Notes under the pieces: model-generated
Told to the model about the DNA's origin: nothing
Database searches by the model: none
The model's input: only the letters and a program-made list of their open reading frames with translations
Part shown: one piece after another, positions 17,484-25,264 of the stretch
Numbering within the stretch: the first letter of the stretch is position 1
Layout of the letters: each line of letters opens with the position of its first letter
Program-made: the position numbers and the translations under genes
DNA from: Saprospiraceae bacterium
GTDB lineage: Bacteria > Bacteroidota > Bacteroidia > Chitinophagales > Saprospiraceae
Assembly (NCBI GenBank): GCA_019187225.1
Contig: JABAQQ010000013.1
Coordinates: 310,001-374,000 of the forward strand
DNA length: 64,000 bases
Reading direction: 5' to 3'

Positions 17484-17582
17484 CCGGCGACGTGCGACCT
17501 GCCACCTGCGATTTCCGTCTAAGGATATCGCAAGTCGGCATTACATTTACCCGCCTATTTTCATTTCAAAAAACACTTCCTC

Positions 17583-18494
17583 ATGCAAGTAGAATGGACC
17601 GGCGTATATCCTGCCGTCACTACCAAATTCACTACCGACGACGCACTCGACCTTCAAACGTTTGGCCTGAACCTCGACGCCCAACTGGTTGCCGGCGTGA
17701 CCGGTATCATACTGGGCGGCACATTAGGCGAAGCCAGCACGCTGACGGACAACGAAAAAGACCGGTTGCTGGAATTTGCGCTGGAAAAATCAGCCGGACG
17801 CGTTCCGGTAATTCTCAACATCGCGGAAGGATCCACCCGTGCAGCCGTTGCCGCCGCCCAACGCGCCGCAGCCCTTGGCGCCAATGGCCTGATGGTACTC
17901 CCACCCATGCGCTACAAAACCGACCACCGCGAAACGGTCGCCTGGTTCCGCGCCATCGCCGATGCCTCGCCGCTGCCCATCATGGTGTACAACAACCCGG
18001 TGGATTATAAGACCGAAGTGACATTGCCGATGTTCGAAGCATTGCTCGAACATCCGCATATTCAGGCAGTAAAAGAATCTACCCGCGACATATCCAATGT
18101 GACGCGGCTGCGCAATGCTTTCGGTGAACGCCTGAAAATCCTTTGCGGCGTGGATACCCTGGCTATGGAGGCATTGCTTATGGGTGCCGACGGCTGGGTG
18201 GCCGGCCTGGTCTGCGCCTTTCCGGCAGAGACCGTGGCTATTTACAACCTTGTAAAAGCGGATTGGATGGAAGAGGCGCTGGCGATTTACCGCTGGTTTT
18301 TACCTCTTTTAGAATTGGACATCCACCCGAAACTCGTGCAATACATCAAACTGGCAGAACAAATGACGGGCATCGGAACCGAACACGTACGGGCGCCGCG
18401 CCTGCCTTTGGCCGGAGAAGAACGCGAACATATTTTCCGCATCATTGAAGAGGGCATTCGCACAAAACCAGATTTGCCAACTTTGGTTATTTGA
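17583..18494 (+). CDS. DapA-family lyase/aldolase
   Basis: A 303-residue class I aldolase of the dihydrodipicolinate synthase family, with GGTLGEASTLT, Tyr in MVYNNPVDYK and the Schiff-base Lys in AVKESTRD. True DapA has GTTGES at the first motif, so this is a relative that acts on another 2-keto acid. Two readings fit: a 2-keto-3-deoxy acid aldolase, as in the Campylobacter L-fucose locus, or the hydroxyproline-route pyrroline deaminase that commonly sits beside an AraC gene in Bacteroidota. The other hydroxyproline genes are not in the window. An AraC-family gene follows after 35 bases. Confidence 0.8.
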   Translation: MQVEWTGVYPAVTTKFTTDDALDLQTFGLNLDAQLVAGVTGIILGGTLGEASTLTDNEKDRLLEFALEKSAGRVPVILNIAEGSTRAAVAAAQRAAALGANGLMVLPPMRYKTDHRETVAWFRAIADASPLPIMVYNNPVDYKTEVTLPMFEALLEHPHIQAVKESTRDISNVTRLRNAFGERLKILCGVDTLAMEALLMGADGWVAGLVCAFPAETVAIYNLVKADWMEEALAIYRWFLPLLELDIHPKLVQYIKLAEQMTGIGTEHVRAPRLPLAGEEREHIFRIIEEGIRTKPDLPTLVI

Positions 18495-18529
18495 TTTCAA
18501 CTATCCTCCCACCTCCAAACCGATTGACA

Positions 18530-19438
18530 ATGGGATCACCGACGCAAGATTTCTTTCAATATCCGATCTACAACTTGTACGAATTGGTCCGCAACGATCC
18601 GCGCTATTTCCGGCAACTGGCGTATGACGATCTGCTGATGACCGAATTCACCTGTCCGCTCGAAAACCGGATACAGGCCCTGTGGGCGCAGCACAATTAT
18701 TTCGTGTACGTAATGGATGGCAAAAAAGTGTGGCACACACAGGATGGGGCATTCGAATTGACGCAAGGTTCGTGTGTCTTCGTCCGAAAAGGAGCCAATT
18801 TGGTGGAGCAGTTTTTCGATCCGCAATTCTGTGTCCTGATGTTTTTCATGCCGGATGAATTTATTGGCGAAACCCTCCGTCCCCGCACTTTCAGCACAGT
18901 AAGATCCGGTGATCAACACCCGCCCGTGATCCGGGTACAAACCGACCAGGCACTTGCTGCTTATATGCAGTCCATGATTCCCTATTTTTCCCGCAATCCG
19001 AAACCGGACAAAGCCTTGCTGGAACTGAAATTCCGCGAATTATTGCTGAATATTGCCGACAATCCCAAAAATCAGGAAGCCCTGGCCTATTTTAATTCGC
19101 TGCTGCACGAACCCGCTGCAGTATCCCTGCGGAAGATCATGGAAGACAATTTTAGTTATAACCTGAAACTGGAAGAATACGCCCAGCTCTGCAACCGCAG
19201 CCTATCCGCATTCAAACGCGATTTTCAAAAAATATACGGCACTACACCCGGCAAATGGCTGCTCGAACGCCGCCTGGCCCACGCCAAACTATTGCTGATG
19301 AATCCCAATATGGCCGTCAGCGAAGTCGCCTATGACAGCGGCTTCGAAAACCTTTCTCATTTCAGCCGGGCATTCCGCGGACAGTACGGAGCGCCTCCGG
19401 CAGCTTTCCGCCAAAGGACGGTGGACGGTGGACGGTAG
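18530..19438 (+). CDS. AraC-family transcriptional regulator
   Basis: A 302-residue protein with an N-terminal cupin-like effector domain (FVYVMDGKKVWHTQDG) and a C-terminal pair of helix-turn-helices (LEEYAQLCNRSLSAFKRDF, VSEVAYDSGFENLSHFSRAF). It likely controls the preceding DapA-family gene and perhaps other sugar genes. The last six residues, TVDGGR, are encoded by the GACGGTG repeat array that runs past the stop codon. An upstream ATG at 18491 overlaps the dapA-like stop; 18530 is the more natural start. Confidence 0.88.
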   Translation: MGSPTQDFFQYPIYNLYELVRNDPRYFRQLAYDDLLMTEFTCPLENRIQALWAQHNYFVYVMDGKKVWHTQDGAFELTQGSCVFVRKGANLVEQFFDPQFCVLMFFMPDEFIGETLRPRTFSTVRSGDQHPPVIRVQTDQALAAYMQSMIPYFSRNPKPDKALLELKFRELLLNIADNPKNQEALAYFNSLLHEPAAVSLRKIMEDNFSYNLKLEEYAQLCNRSLSAFKRDFQKIYGTTPGKWLLERRLAHAKLLLMNPNMAVSEVAYDSGFENLSHFSRAFRGQYGAPPAAFRQRTVDGGR

Positions 19439-19519
19439 ACGGAGAGTGTTCAAAAAAGTATGTCATTTTGTTTTTTAACCGCCGTAAATCCGACCTTACC
19501 ACCGTCTACCGTCCACCGT
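19425..19519. repeat. GACGGTG word hairpin overlapping the AraC stop
   Basis: Perfect 18-base arms, acggtggacggtagacgg (19425-19442) and its complement (19502-19519), built from repeated gacggtg words. The left arm encodes the C-terminal residues and stop of the AraC gene. Confidence 0.8.
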
Positions 19520-19618
19520 TTTTGACCTTCACAGCAAAAAACCTGGCCTTTTAAGAAAAACGGCTGCCATTGCAGTATCTGCACCTTTGCGTCATCATTC
19601 AAAAAAAATTTAAACCAT

Positions 19619-20440
19619 ATGACGACGCAACCAGTAGTCCCGATCGCCTTCTCCGGAAGCATTCCTCCGAATTACGACAGCTATCTCGGCCCATTATTTT
19701 TCGAACCTTTTGCGCTTGATATCGCCCAGCGCCTTCGTTATCTCCAGCCGAAGGCACTGCTCGAAGTCGCGGCGGGTACCGGTCGCGTGACCAGGCACCT
19801 GCCCGGGGCGTTACCCGACGGCGCACTTATCGTGGCAACCGATGTAAATCCCGCTATGGTGGATTTTTCCAGGGTTCATCTCAAAGAACACGCTTCCATC
19901 CAATGGGAGGTGGCCGACGCTGTCTCCCTTTCTTATCCAAATGAACAATTCGATTGCGTGGTGAGCCAATTCGGCGTGATGTTCTACAGCGATCGCCGCA
20001 AGGCCTACGCAGAAGCATATCGCGTGCTGCGCTCCGGTGGCGTGTTCCTGTTCAACGCCTGGGATCACCTCAACCGCAACCCTGCTGCCCGGCTGGCCGA
20101 CGATATTCTCGCTCACTTTTTCCCGACGGATACGCCGGCTTTTTACAAGGTTCCCTTTTCATACCACGATGCCAATGAAATCCGGGAAGACGTCGAATCG
20201 GCAGGCTTCGAGATCGCTTCGATGCAGATCCTTCACCTGGCCGGTTACGCTGCCACTGCGGAAGATGCAGCCCGCGGCTTGCTCGAAGGCACACCCGCCT
20301 ACACAGCCATTACAGAGCGCGATGCAACACTGTTGCCTGCCATGAAAAAAGCCCTGGCGGAAGATATGGCGACTATGTTCGGCGAAGAGGATCTGCAGGT
20401 TCCGCTGCAGGCGCGGGTGGTCATGGCCGTGAAAAAATGA
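19619..20440 (+). CDS. Class I SAM-dependent methyltransferase
   Basis: A 273-residue methyltransferase. The SAM-binding motif I is LLEVAAGTGRVTRHL, followed by acidic ATDVNPAMVDF, then FDCVVSQFGVMFYSDR and a YRVLRSGGVFLFNAWDH segment typical of the UbiE/Methyltransf_11 group. The substrate is unknown. It stands alone between repeat DNA and the cold-shock gene. Confidence 0.88.
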   Translation: MTTQPVVPIAFSGSIPPNYDSYLGPLFFEPFALDIAQRLRYLQPKALLEVAAGTGRVTRHLPGALPDGALIVATDVNPAMVDFSRVHLKEHASIQWEVADAVSLSYPNEQFDCVVSQFGVMFYSDRRKAYAEAYRVLRSGGVFLFNAWDHLNRNPAARLADDILAHFFPTDTPAFYKVPFSYHDANEIREDVESAGFEIASMQILHLAGYAATAEDAARGLLEGTPAYTAITERDATLLPAMKKALAEDMATMFGEEDLQVPLQARVVMAVKK

Positions 20441-20513
20441 TGCGCAAGAAGCCGGGTAAAAGTTAAATTTTAGCAAAATTTGCTGGAAATCAAATTTTTG
20501 TAAAAACACACCA

Positions 20514-20521
20514 TATCTTTG
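20514..20521 (+). promoter_or_regulatory. Bacteroidota -7 element (TATCTTTG) for the cold-shock gene
   Basis: TATCTTTG fits the TAnnTTTG consensus and lies 47 bases before the csp ATG. A -33 TTTG at normal spacing is not visible. Confidence 0.5.
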
Positions 20522-20567
20522 CGCCGGCGCATTGCCACATCACCATTTTTTTTTCAATTTTTTTTCA

Positions 20568-20759
20568 ATGAATACTGGAACAGTAAAGTTCTTCAATGAG
20601 TCCAAAGGTTTTGGCTTCATCGTTGACAACTCCTCTAAAGAGGAAATTTTCGTGCACGCAACTGGTTTGATCGACAACATCCGCGAAGGAGACGTTGTCA
20701 ACTACAACACCGCGCGCGGCAAAAAAGGCATGAACGCAGTAGACGTCAAGATCGCTTAA
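20568..20759 (+). CDS. Cold-shock domain protein (CspA family)
   Basis: A 63-residue single cold-shock domain with RNP1 KGFGFIV and RNP2 EIFVHAT. It binds single-stranded RNA/DNA and acts as an RNA chaperone. The frame opens at 20532, but the ATG at 20568 gives the standard MNTGTVKFFNE start. The gene has its own -7 element and a strong terminator at 20796-20822, so it is monocistronic. Confidence 0.96.
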   Translation: MNTGTVKFFNESKGFGFIVDNSSKEEIFVHATGLIDNIREGDVVNYNTARGKKGMNAVDVKIA

Positions 20760-20795
20760 TCGCGTCCGACGCTAAGATTCATACTATGCAAACCT

Positions 20796-20822
20796 CCGGC
20801 AGACGGCTGCCGGGGGTTTTTT
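20796..20822 (+). terminator. Rho-independent terminator of the cold-shock gene
   Basis: Stem ccggcag/ctgccgg with a 4-base loop (acgg), followed by ggg and a T-run. Confidence 0.9.
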
Positions 20823-20838
20823 ATTGCCGCCGGCTTGC

Positions 20839-20846
20839 TACCTTTG
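20839..20846 (+). promoter_or_regulatory. -7 element (TACCTTTG) upstream of purL
   Basis: TACCTTTG fits TAnnTTTG and is followed by gcgcc, as at other promoters in this window. It is 53 bases before the purL ATG, so the CTCTCAC array would lie in the 5' leader. The -33 element is not clear. Confidence 0.5.
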
Positions 20847-20861
20847 CGCCTTCATAACAAC

Positions 20862-20899
20862 CTCTCACATCTCTCACACCTCTCACGTCTCTCTCACAC
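20862..20899 (+). repeat. CTCTCAC leader array ending at the purL start codon
   Basis: Four to five ctctcac words (ctctcacat, ctctcacac, ctctcacgt, ctctcacac) run up to the base before ATG. A matching array precedes rocD at 55605-55639. Confidence 0.8.
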
Positions 20900-23122
20900 A
20901 TGGACGTCACCGTCGAAACCGCCAAAAGCCTCGGCCTCACCCCGGAAGAATTTGAAAATATCAAAGCAATATTGGGGCGGATGCCCAATTTCACCGAACT
21001 CAGCGTCTATTCGGTGATGTGGAGCGAGCATTGCTCCTACAAAAATTCCATCCTCCAACTCAAAACCCTGCCCCGCAGCGGCAAGCGCCTGCTGGTGGGT
21101 GCGGGCGAAGAGAATGCAGGTCTTGTGGACATCGGCGATGGCCTTGGTTGCGCCTTCAAGATCGAAAGCCACAACCACCCCTCCGCCATCGAGCCATACC
21201 AGGGCGCCGCGACCGGTGTCGGTGGCATTCACCGAGATATTTTTACCATGGGCGCCAGGCCAATTGCTTCGCTGAACAGCCTGCGCTTCGGCCCTCCCGA
21301 CAATCCACGCATGCGCCGTCTCATCGCCGGAGTAGTGAAAGGCATCGGCGACTACGGCAACTGCTTCGGCGTACCGACGGTGGGCGGAGAAGTATATTTT
21401 ATGCCCTGTTACCACCACGATATCCTGGTGAATGCCATGTCGGCCGGTATCGTCAAGGCAGGCGAAACCGTGAGCGCCACAGCAGGAGGCCCCGGCAACC
21501 CGGTGTTCATCGTGGGCTCGGCAACGGGCAAGGACGGCATTCACGGCGCTACATTTGCCAGCGCCGATCTGTCGGAAGATTCCCATGAAGACCTGCCCGC
21601 CGTGCAAGTGGGCGACCCGTTCCAGGAAAAACTCCTGCTCGAAGCCTCGCTCGAAGCCATCCAAACCGGCGCCATCGTCGGTATGCAGGACATGGGCGCG
21701 GCAGGCATCACGTGTTCCACTTCCGAAATGAGCGCCAAAGCCGGCTGTGGCATGCGCATTGACCTCTCCAAAGTCCCCACCCGCCAGGCAAATATGAAAG
21801 ATTGGGAAATCCTGCTTTCCGAAAGTCAGGAACGGATGCTCATTGTGTGCAAACCGGGTCAGGAAGACAAAATCAAAGCAGTGTTCGACAAATGGGACTT
21901 GCCCTGCGAGCGGATCGGCGAAACCACTGCCGGGGGTCGCCTTGAATATTTTTACCACGGGGAAAAAGTGGCCGACGTGCCTGCAGAATCGCTGGTACTG
22001 GGCGGCGGGGCCCCGGTATACGTCCGGGAGCAAAAAGCGCCGGCTTATCTGAAGAAAATCGCGTCTTTTCAGGAAGACAATATAAAACAACCTGCCGATT
22101 ACAAAGCAGCTGCCAAAAAACTCTGGAATTCGCCCAACCTGGCTTCCAAAAACTGGATCACGCAGCAGTACGACAGCATGGTGCGAACCGGCACCATGAC
22201 TACCAACCGCCCTTCCGATGCAGCCATTGTTTACGTGAAAGGCACCCGCAAAGCCCTCGCGCTTACCACCGACTGCAACCCGGCCTACGTTTTTGCCGAT
22301 CCGTACAAAGGCGGCATGATCGCCGTCGCCGAAGCGGCGCGCAACATCGTTTGCGCGGGCGGTGAGCCGGTGGCCATCACCAACTGCCTGAATTTCGGCA
22401 ACCCCTACAACCCTGAAGTGTACTACCAGTTTGCACAAGCCATCCGGGGCATGGGCGACGCCTGCCGGAGGTTTGAAACGCCGGTCACGGGCGGCAACGT
22501 GAGTTTTTACAACCAATACTCCCACAAAGGCAAAACCATTCCGGTATACCCCACCCCGACCATCGGAATGCTGGGCATCCTCGACGACTACGACCGGGTA
22601 ATGACCCTGGATTTTAAAAACGAAGGCGACAAGATTTATCTCGTCGGCACCAGCCGCAGCGACCTCGGCAGCAGCGAATACCTGCGTGGGGTGCTGAAAA
22701 AGGAATTCAGCCCCTGCCCCTATTTCGACCTGGAAGAAGAACACAGCATTCAGGAGGTCGTCAAAAAGGTCATAAAAAATCGCCTGGTGGAATCTGCGCA
22801 CGACGTGTCGGACGGCGGCCTCATCACGGCATTGCTGGAAAGCGCCATGCCGCGCGGACTGGGATTTGAAGTCCGCTCGAATCCGAAAGTCCGCAAGGAT
22901 GCCTGGTTGTTCGGCGAAGCGCAAAGTCGCGTAATTGTCACGGTGCGGACAGAACAAGTCGCCGCATTCGAGCGTTTTTTAGAGTCTGGAAAAACGCCGT
23001 TCGAAGCGCTGGGCACAGTCGCCGGTCGAAAAGTGTCGGTAGACGGCGAAGACTGGGGCAACGTTTCGGCGTGGAAACGTACCTATGACACGGTTTTGGA
23101 GAAAATGATGGCTCACGATTGA
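20900..23122 (+). CDS. purL: Phosphoribosylformylglycinamidine synthase subunit PurL
   Basis: A 740-residue small-type PurL that converts FGAR to FGAM with ATP and ammonia from PurQ in purine synthesis. Family motifs are [45 protein letters not shown] and [11 protein letters not shown]. The length matches the two-subunit (PurS/PurL/PurQ) form. No other pur gene is adjacent. The start codon follows directly on the CTCTCAC array. Confidence 0.97.
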   Translation: MDVTVETAKSLGLTPEEFENIKAILGRMPNFTELSVYSVMWSEHCSYKNSILQLKTLPRSGKRLLVGAGEENAGLVDIGDGLGCAFKIESHNHPSAIEPYQGAATGVGGIHRDIFTMGARPIASLNSLRFGPPDNPRMRRLIAGVVKGIGDYGNCFGVPTVGGEVYFMPCYHHDILVNAMSAGIVKAGETVSATAGGPGNPVFIVGSATGKDGIHGATFASADLSEDSHEDLPAVQVGDPFQEKLLLEASLEAIQTGAIVGMQDMGAAGITCSTSEMSAKAGCGMRIDLSKVPTRQANMKDWEILLSESQERMLIVCKPGQEDKIKAVFDKWDLPCERIGETTAGGRLEYFYHGEKVADVPAESLVLGGGAPVYVREQKAPAYLKKIASFQEDNIKQPADYKAAAKKLWNSPNLASKNWITQQYDSMVRTGTMTTNRPSDAAIVYVKGTRKALALTTDCNPAYVFADPYKGGMIAVAEAARNIVCAGGEPVAITNCLNFGNPYNPEVYYQFAQAIRGMGDACRRFETPVTGGNVSFYNQYSHKGKTIPVYPTPTIGMLGILDDYDRVMTLDFKNEGDKIYLVGTSRSDLGSSEYLRGVLKKEFSPCPYFDLEEEHSIQEVVKKVIKNRLVESAHDVSDGGLITALLESAMPRGLGFEVRSNPKVRKDAWLFGEAQSRVIVTVRTEQVAAFERFLESGKTPFEALGTVAGRKVSVDGEDWGNVSAWKRTYDTVLEKMMAHD

Positions 23123-23151
23123 ATCTGCCGTCCTCAAACACCTTATTTTTG
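23119..23151 (+). promoter_or_regulatory. Promoter of the DUF433/DUF5615 pair
   Basis: TTG at 23119-23121, a 22-base spacer, and TATTTTTG at 23144-23151; the ATG is 16 bases downstream. The -33 overlaps the purL stop region. Confidence 0.55.
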
Positions 23152-23166
23152 TCCAAATTTTGAACT

Positions 23167-23394
23167 ATGGATTATTTGGAGCGCATTACCATAGACCCGG
23201 AAATCTGTCACGGCAAGCCTTGTATTCGGGGCATGCGTTGGCCAGTGGAAGTTATTCTGGACATGGTTGGTTCAGAAATGACGTTTGAAGAAATTTTGGA
23301 AGATCACCCGGAACTGGAGCGGGAAGACATAATTGCATCCTTGAATTATGCCAAATTGCTCGTTTCAGGCAAATCCTTTAAGCAAGCCGCCTGA
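23167..23394 (+). CDS. DUF433 antitoxin (VapB-like)
   Basis: A 75-residue DUF433 protein with the characteristic ITIDPEICHGKPCIRGMRWPV start and a short helix-turn-helix region (FEEILEDHPELEREDI). DUF433 proteins pair with DUF5615 PIN-like toxins. Its stop TGA overlaps the toxin ATG by one base, so translation is coupled. Confidence 0.88.
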   Translation: MDYLERITIDPEICHGKPCIRGMRWPVEVILDMVGSEMTFEEILEDHPELEREDIIASLNYAKLLVSGKSFKQAA

Positions 23395-23750
23395 TGCAAG
23401 TTCTTTGCGATGTCCACACCTCTTATAAAATCGTCCGATTTTTTGAACAGAATGGCATCAAGGCCGTCCACATCAATAATATTTTACAAAGCTGGCATAC
23501 CGCAGATAAAGACATCTGTACTTATGCTGATCACAATGATTATGTTGTCGTCACAAAGGATACTGATTTTCAAGCCAGCCATTTTTTAAAAAAAACACCT
23601 CAGAAGTTGTTAAAAATGGCGCTTGGTAATTTATCTACACAAAAGACCATTTCAATTCTTGCTGCACATCTTCCTTTACTTCAATCTGCTTTTGTAAAAA
23701 AAATCTGTTACGCTGAGATCGGACAGAACTATATCCACATTATTGACTGA
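23394..23750 (+). CDS. DUF5615 PIN-like toxin
   Basis: A 118-residue PIN-like protein of the DUF5615 (Mut7-C/VapC45-like) type. The acidic metal residues appear as LCDVHTS at the N terminus, DKDICTYA and VVTKDTDF. It is probably an RNase counteracted by the upstream DUF433 protein. The DNA is visibly more AT-rich than the flanking purL and tlpA-like genes, consistent with horizontal arrival of the pair. Confidence 0.85.
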   Translation: MQVLCDVHTSYKIVRFFEQNGIKAVHINNILQSWHTADKDICTYADHNDYVVVTKDTDFQASHFLKKTPQKLLKMALGNLSTQKTISILAAHLPLLQSAFVKKICYAEIGQNYIHIID

Positions 23751-23761
23751 CTTTTTTTAAA

Positions 23762-24823
23762 ATGAAAAAAATAAAATCTCTGCTGCTCTTCGTGCTTCCT
23801 GCTCTTGCTGTCTTCTACGCTTGCAACGGCCAGGGCGGCCACGCCATCAAAGGCACCATTACCGGCTCCGGCAATCTCCAGGTTTTGCTCGAGCAGGCGC
23901 ACTTCGACCGTTCCAACATCGCTTTGGGTAAAGCCACTTGCGACGCCAGCGGCAATTTTGAGATCAAATCTGAAAAGCCTTGGGAACAGGGCCTGTACCG
24001 CATGACCATCGGGGCCAAACGCCTGTTTTTCGTACTCGATGGCAAGGAAAAAACGGTGGAGATCAAAGGCGACCTCAACACACTCGACCGGATGGAGGTG
24101 GAAGTGAAAGGTTCCGAAGCTTTCGCCTGCTACGCCAATGTGGTGAAAGATGCGTTCAAAAACCAGTTCAAAACCCCCGACGACGCCAAAGCCGCCATCA
24201 ACAAAGGCTGCAACCCCTTCATCAAGGCCATTCTCACTTCTTCTTTCCTCGGCAACAGTGCAGCGGCTTACGTAGATGATTTCAAATCCGCTTCAGCAGT
24301 TTTGAACGAATACATGCCGGGATCGAAATATGCCACCGATTACGCCAACATGGTCAACTCCCTGCAAACGCAAATGGCCCAGCAGCAAGCCGGCGAACTC
24401 ATTAAGGTAGGCCAACCGGCTCCCGAGATCAGCCTTCCCGGCCCCGACGGCAAAGTCCGATCGCTTTCCTCCATGAAAGGCAAGATCGTACTGCTCGACT
24501 TTTGGGCTTCCTGGTGCGGTCCGTGCCGCCGCGCCAATCCGCACGTGGTGGAAGTGTATAAAAAATACAAAGACAAAGGGTTCGACGTGTTCAGTGTATC
24601 GCTCGACAAGCAGGATGGAAAAGAAAAGTGGATCCAGGCCATAAAACAGGATGGCCTGGTTTGGGACAATCACGTGAGCGACCTGCAATACTGGAACAGC
24701 GCTCCTGCGGCAACTTACGGCGTACGGGGCATCCCCAAAACGTTTCTCATCGGGCGCGATGGAAAAATTGTGGCCATCAACCCCAGAGATAATCTCGAAC
24801 AGGAGTTGTTGAAAGTTCTGTAA
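23762..24823 (+). CDS. TlpA-like thioredoxin-fold lipoprotein
   Basis: A 353-residue protein with a lipobox (VFYACNGQ), an N-terminal beta domain of the DUF4369 type (about residues 25-120), a helical middle, and a C-terminal thioredoxin fold with active site FWASWCGPCRRANP. The cis-Pro follows in RGIPKTFLIG. Such envelope proteins reduce or isomerise disulfides, for example in cytochrome c maturation, and are numerous in Bacteroidota. It is preceded by the toxin gene after 11 bases, but the leader looks ordinary. Confidence 0.92.
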   Translation: MKKIKSLLLFVLPALAVFYACNGQGGHAIKGTITGSGNLQVLLEQAHFDRSNIALGKATCDASGNFEIKSEKPWEQGLYRMTIGAKRLFFVLDGKEKTVEIKGDLNTLDRMEVEVKGSEAFACYANVVKDAFKNQFKTPDDAKAAINKGCNPFIKAILTSSFLGNSAAAYVDDFKSASAVLNEYMPGSKYATDYANMVNSLQTQMAQQQAGELIKVGQPAPEISLPGPDGKVRSLSSMKGKIVLLDFWASWCGPCRRANPHVVEVYKKYKDKGFDVFSVSLDKQDGKEKWIQAIKQDGLVWDNHVSDLQYWNSAPAATYGVRGIPKTFLIGRDGKIVAINPRDNLEQELLKVL

Positions 24824-24832
24824 GCCACCGAC

Positions 24833-24864
24833 TTGCGCCAACCAACAAAAATCCTTTATTTTTG
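24833..24864 (+). promoter_or_regulatory. Promoter of the PspC-like gene
   Basis: TTG at 24833-24835, a 21-base spacer, then TATTTTTG at 24857-24864, 28 bases before the ATG. Both elements and spacing match the Bacteroidota consensus. Confidence 0.7.
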
Positions 24865-24891
24865 CCCGGCTTTTATTAAACTTTCTGATTC

Positions 24892-25113
24892 ATGCTCCAA
24901 CATTGGTTGAAAGACCTGGTCGAGCGACATGCTTTTGGCGTATGTCAGTATCTGGGTGAAAAAATGCGCGTCGCGCCGGGCGAAGTGCGCAAATACTTCA
25001 TTTATACTTCCTTTATCGGAATGGGTTCGCCGCTCATCATCTACCTGTTCATCGCCTTTTGGGTCAATTTGCGGCGCTATATCAGAAGAGGGAAGAGTGT
25101 GATCTGGGAATGA
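24892..25113 (+). CDS. PspC-domain small membrane protein
   Basis: A 73-residue protein with one hydrophobic helix (GSPLIIYLFIAFWVNL) after a short basic region (CQYLGEKMRVAPGEVRKYF), matching the PspC domain of stress-related membrane proteins. It has its own promoter and a strong terminator at 25135-25173. The function in Bacteroidota is unclear. Confidence 0.75.
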   Translation: MLQHWLKDLVERHAFGVCQYLGEKMRVAPGEVRKYFIYTSFIGMGSPLIIYLFIAFWVNLRRYIRRGKSVIWE

Positions 25114-25134
25114 GGACATACGACTTACGACCTG

Positions 25135-25173
25135 AACTCCCCGTTGCATTTGATGGCAACGGGGAGTTTTTTT
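25135..25173 (+). terminator. Rho-independent terminator
   Basis: Perfect 13-base stem aactccccgttgc/gcaacggggagtt followed by a run of T. Confidence 0.93.
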
Positions 25174-25264
25174 AGGCGCCACCCTTTCTATTTGTATCCA
25201 TTCCAAAACTCCCGCTATGCGGGATATTGACTACTTTGGCGCGGTGAACTTTCTTCAGCACCCG

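Noticed and set aside
17583-19438. Assigning the DapA/AraC pair firmly to hydroxyproline degradation
   Set aside because: The pairing is suggestive, but epimerase, oxidase and semialdehyde dehydrogenase genes are not in the window, and the fucose context offers an alternative.
20894-22957. A 687-codon open frame antisense to purL
   Set aside because: The plus strand has an unambiguous PurL with conserved motifs along its full length. The antisense frame is a GC-driven shadow.
25217-25264. Upstream ATG for the glycosyltransferase gene
   Set aside because: It lies in a perfect palindrome (cccgctatgcggg) and the sequence after it resembles a promoter -7 region. The ATG at 25265 gives the usual short N terminus.
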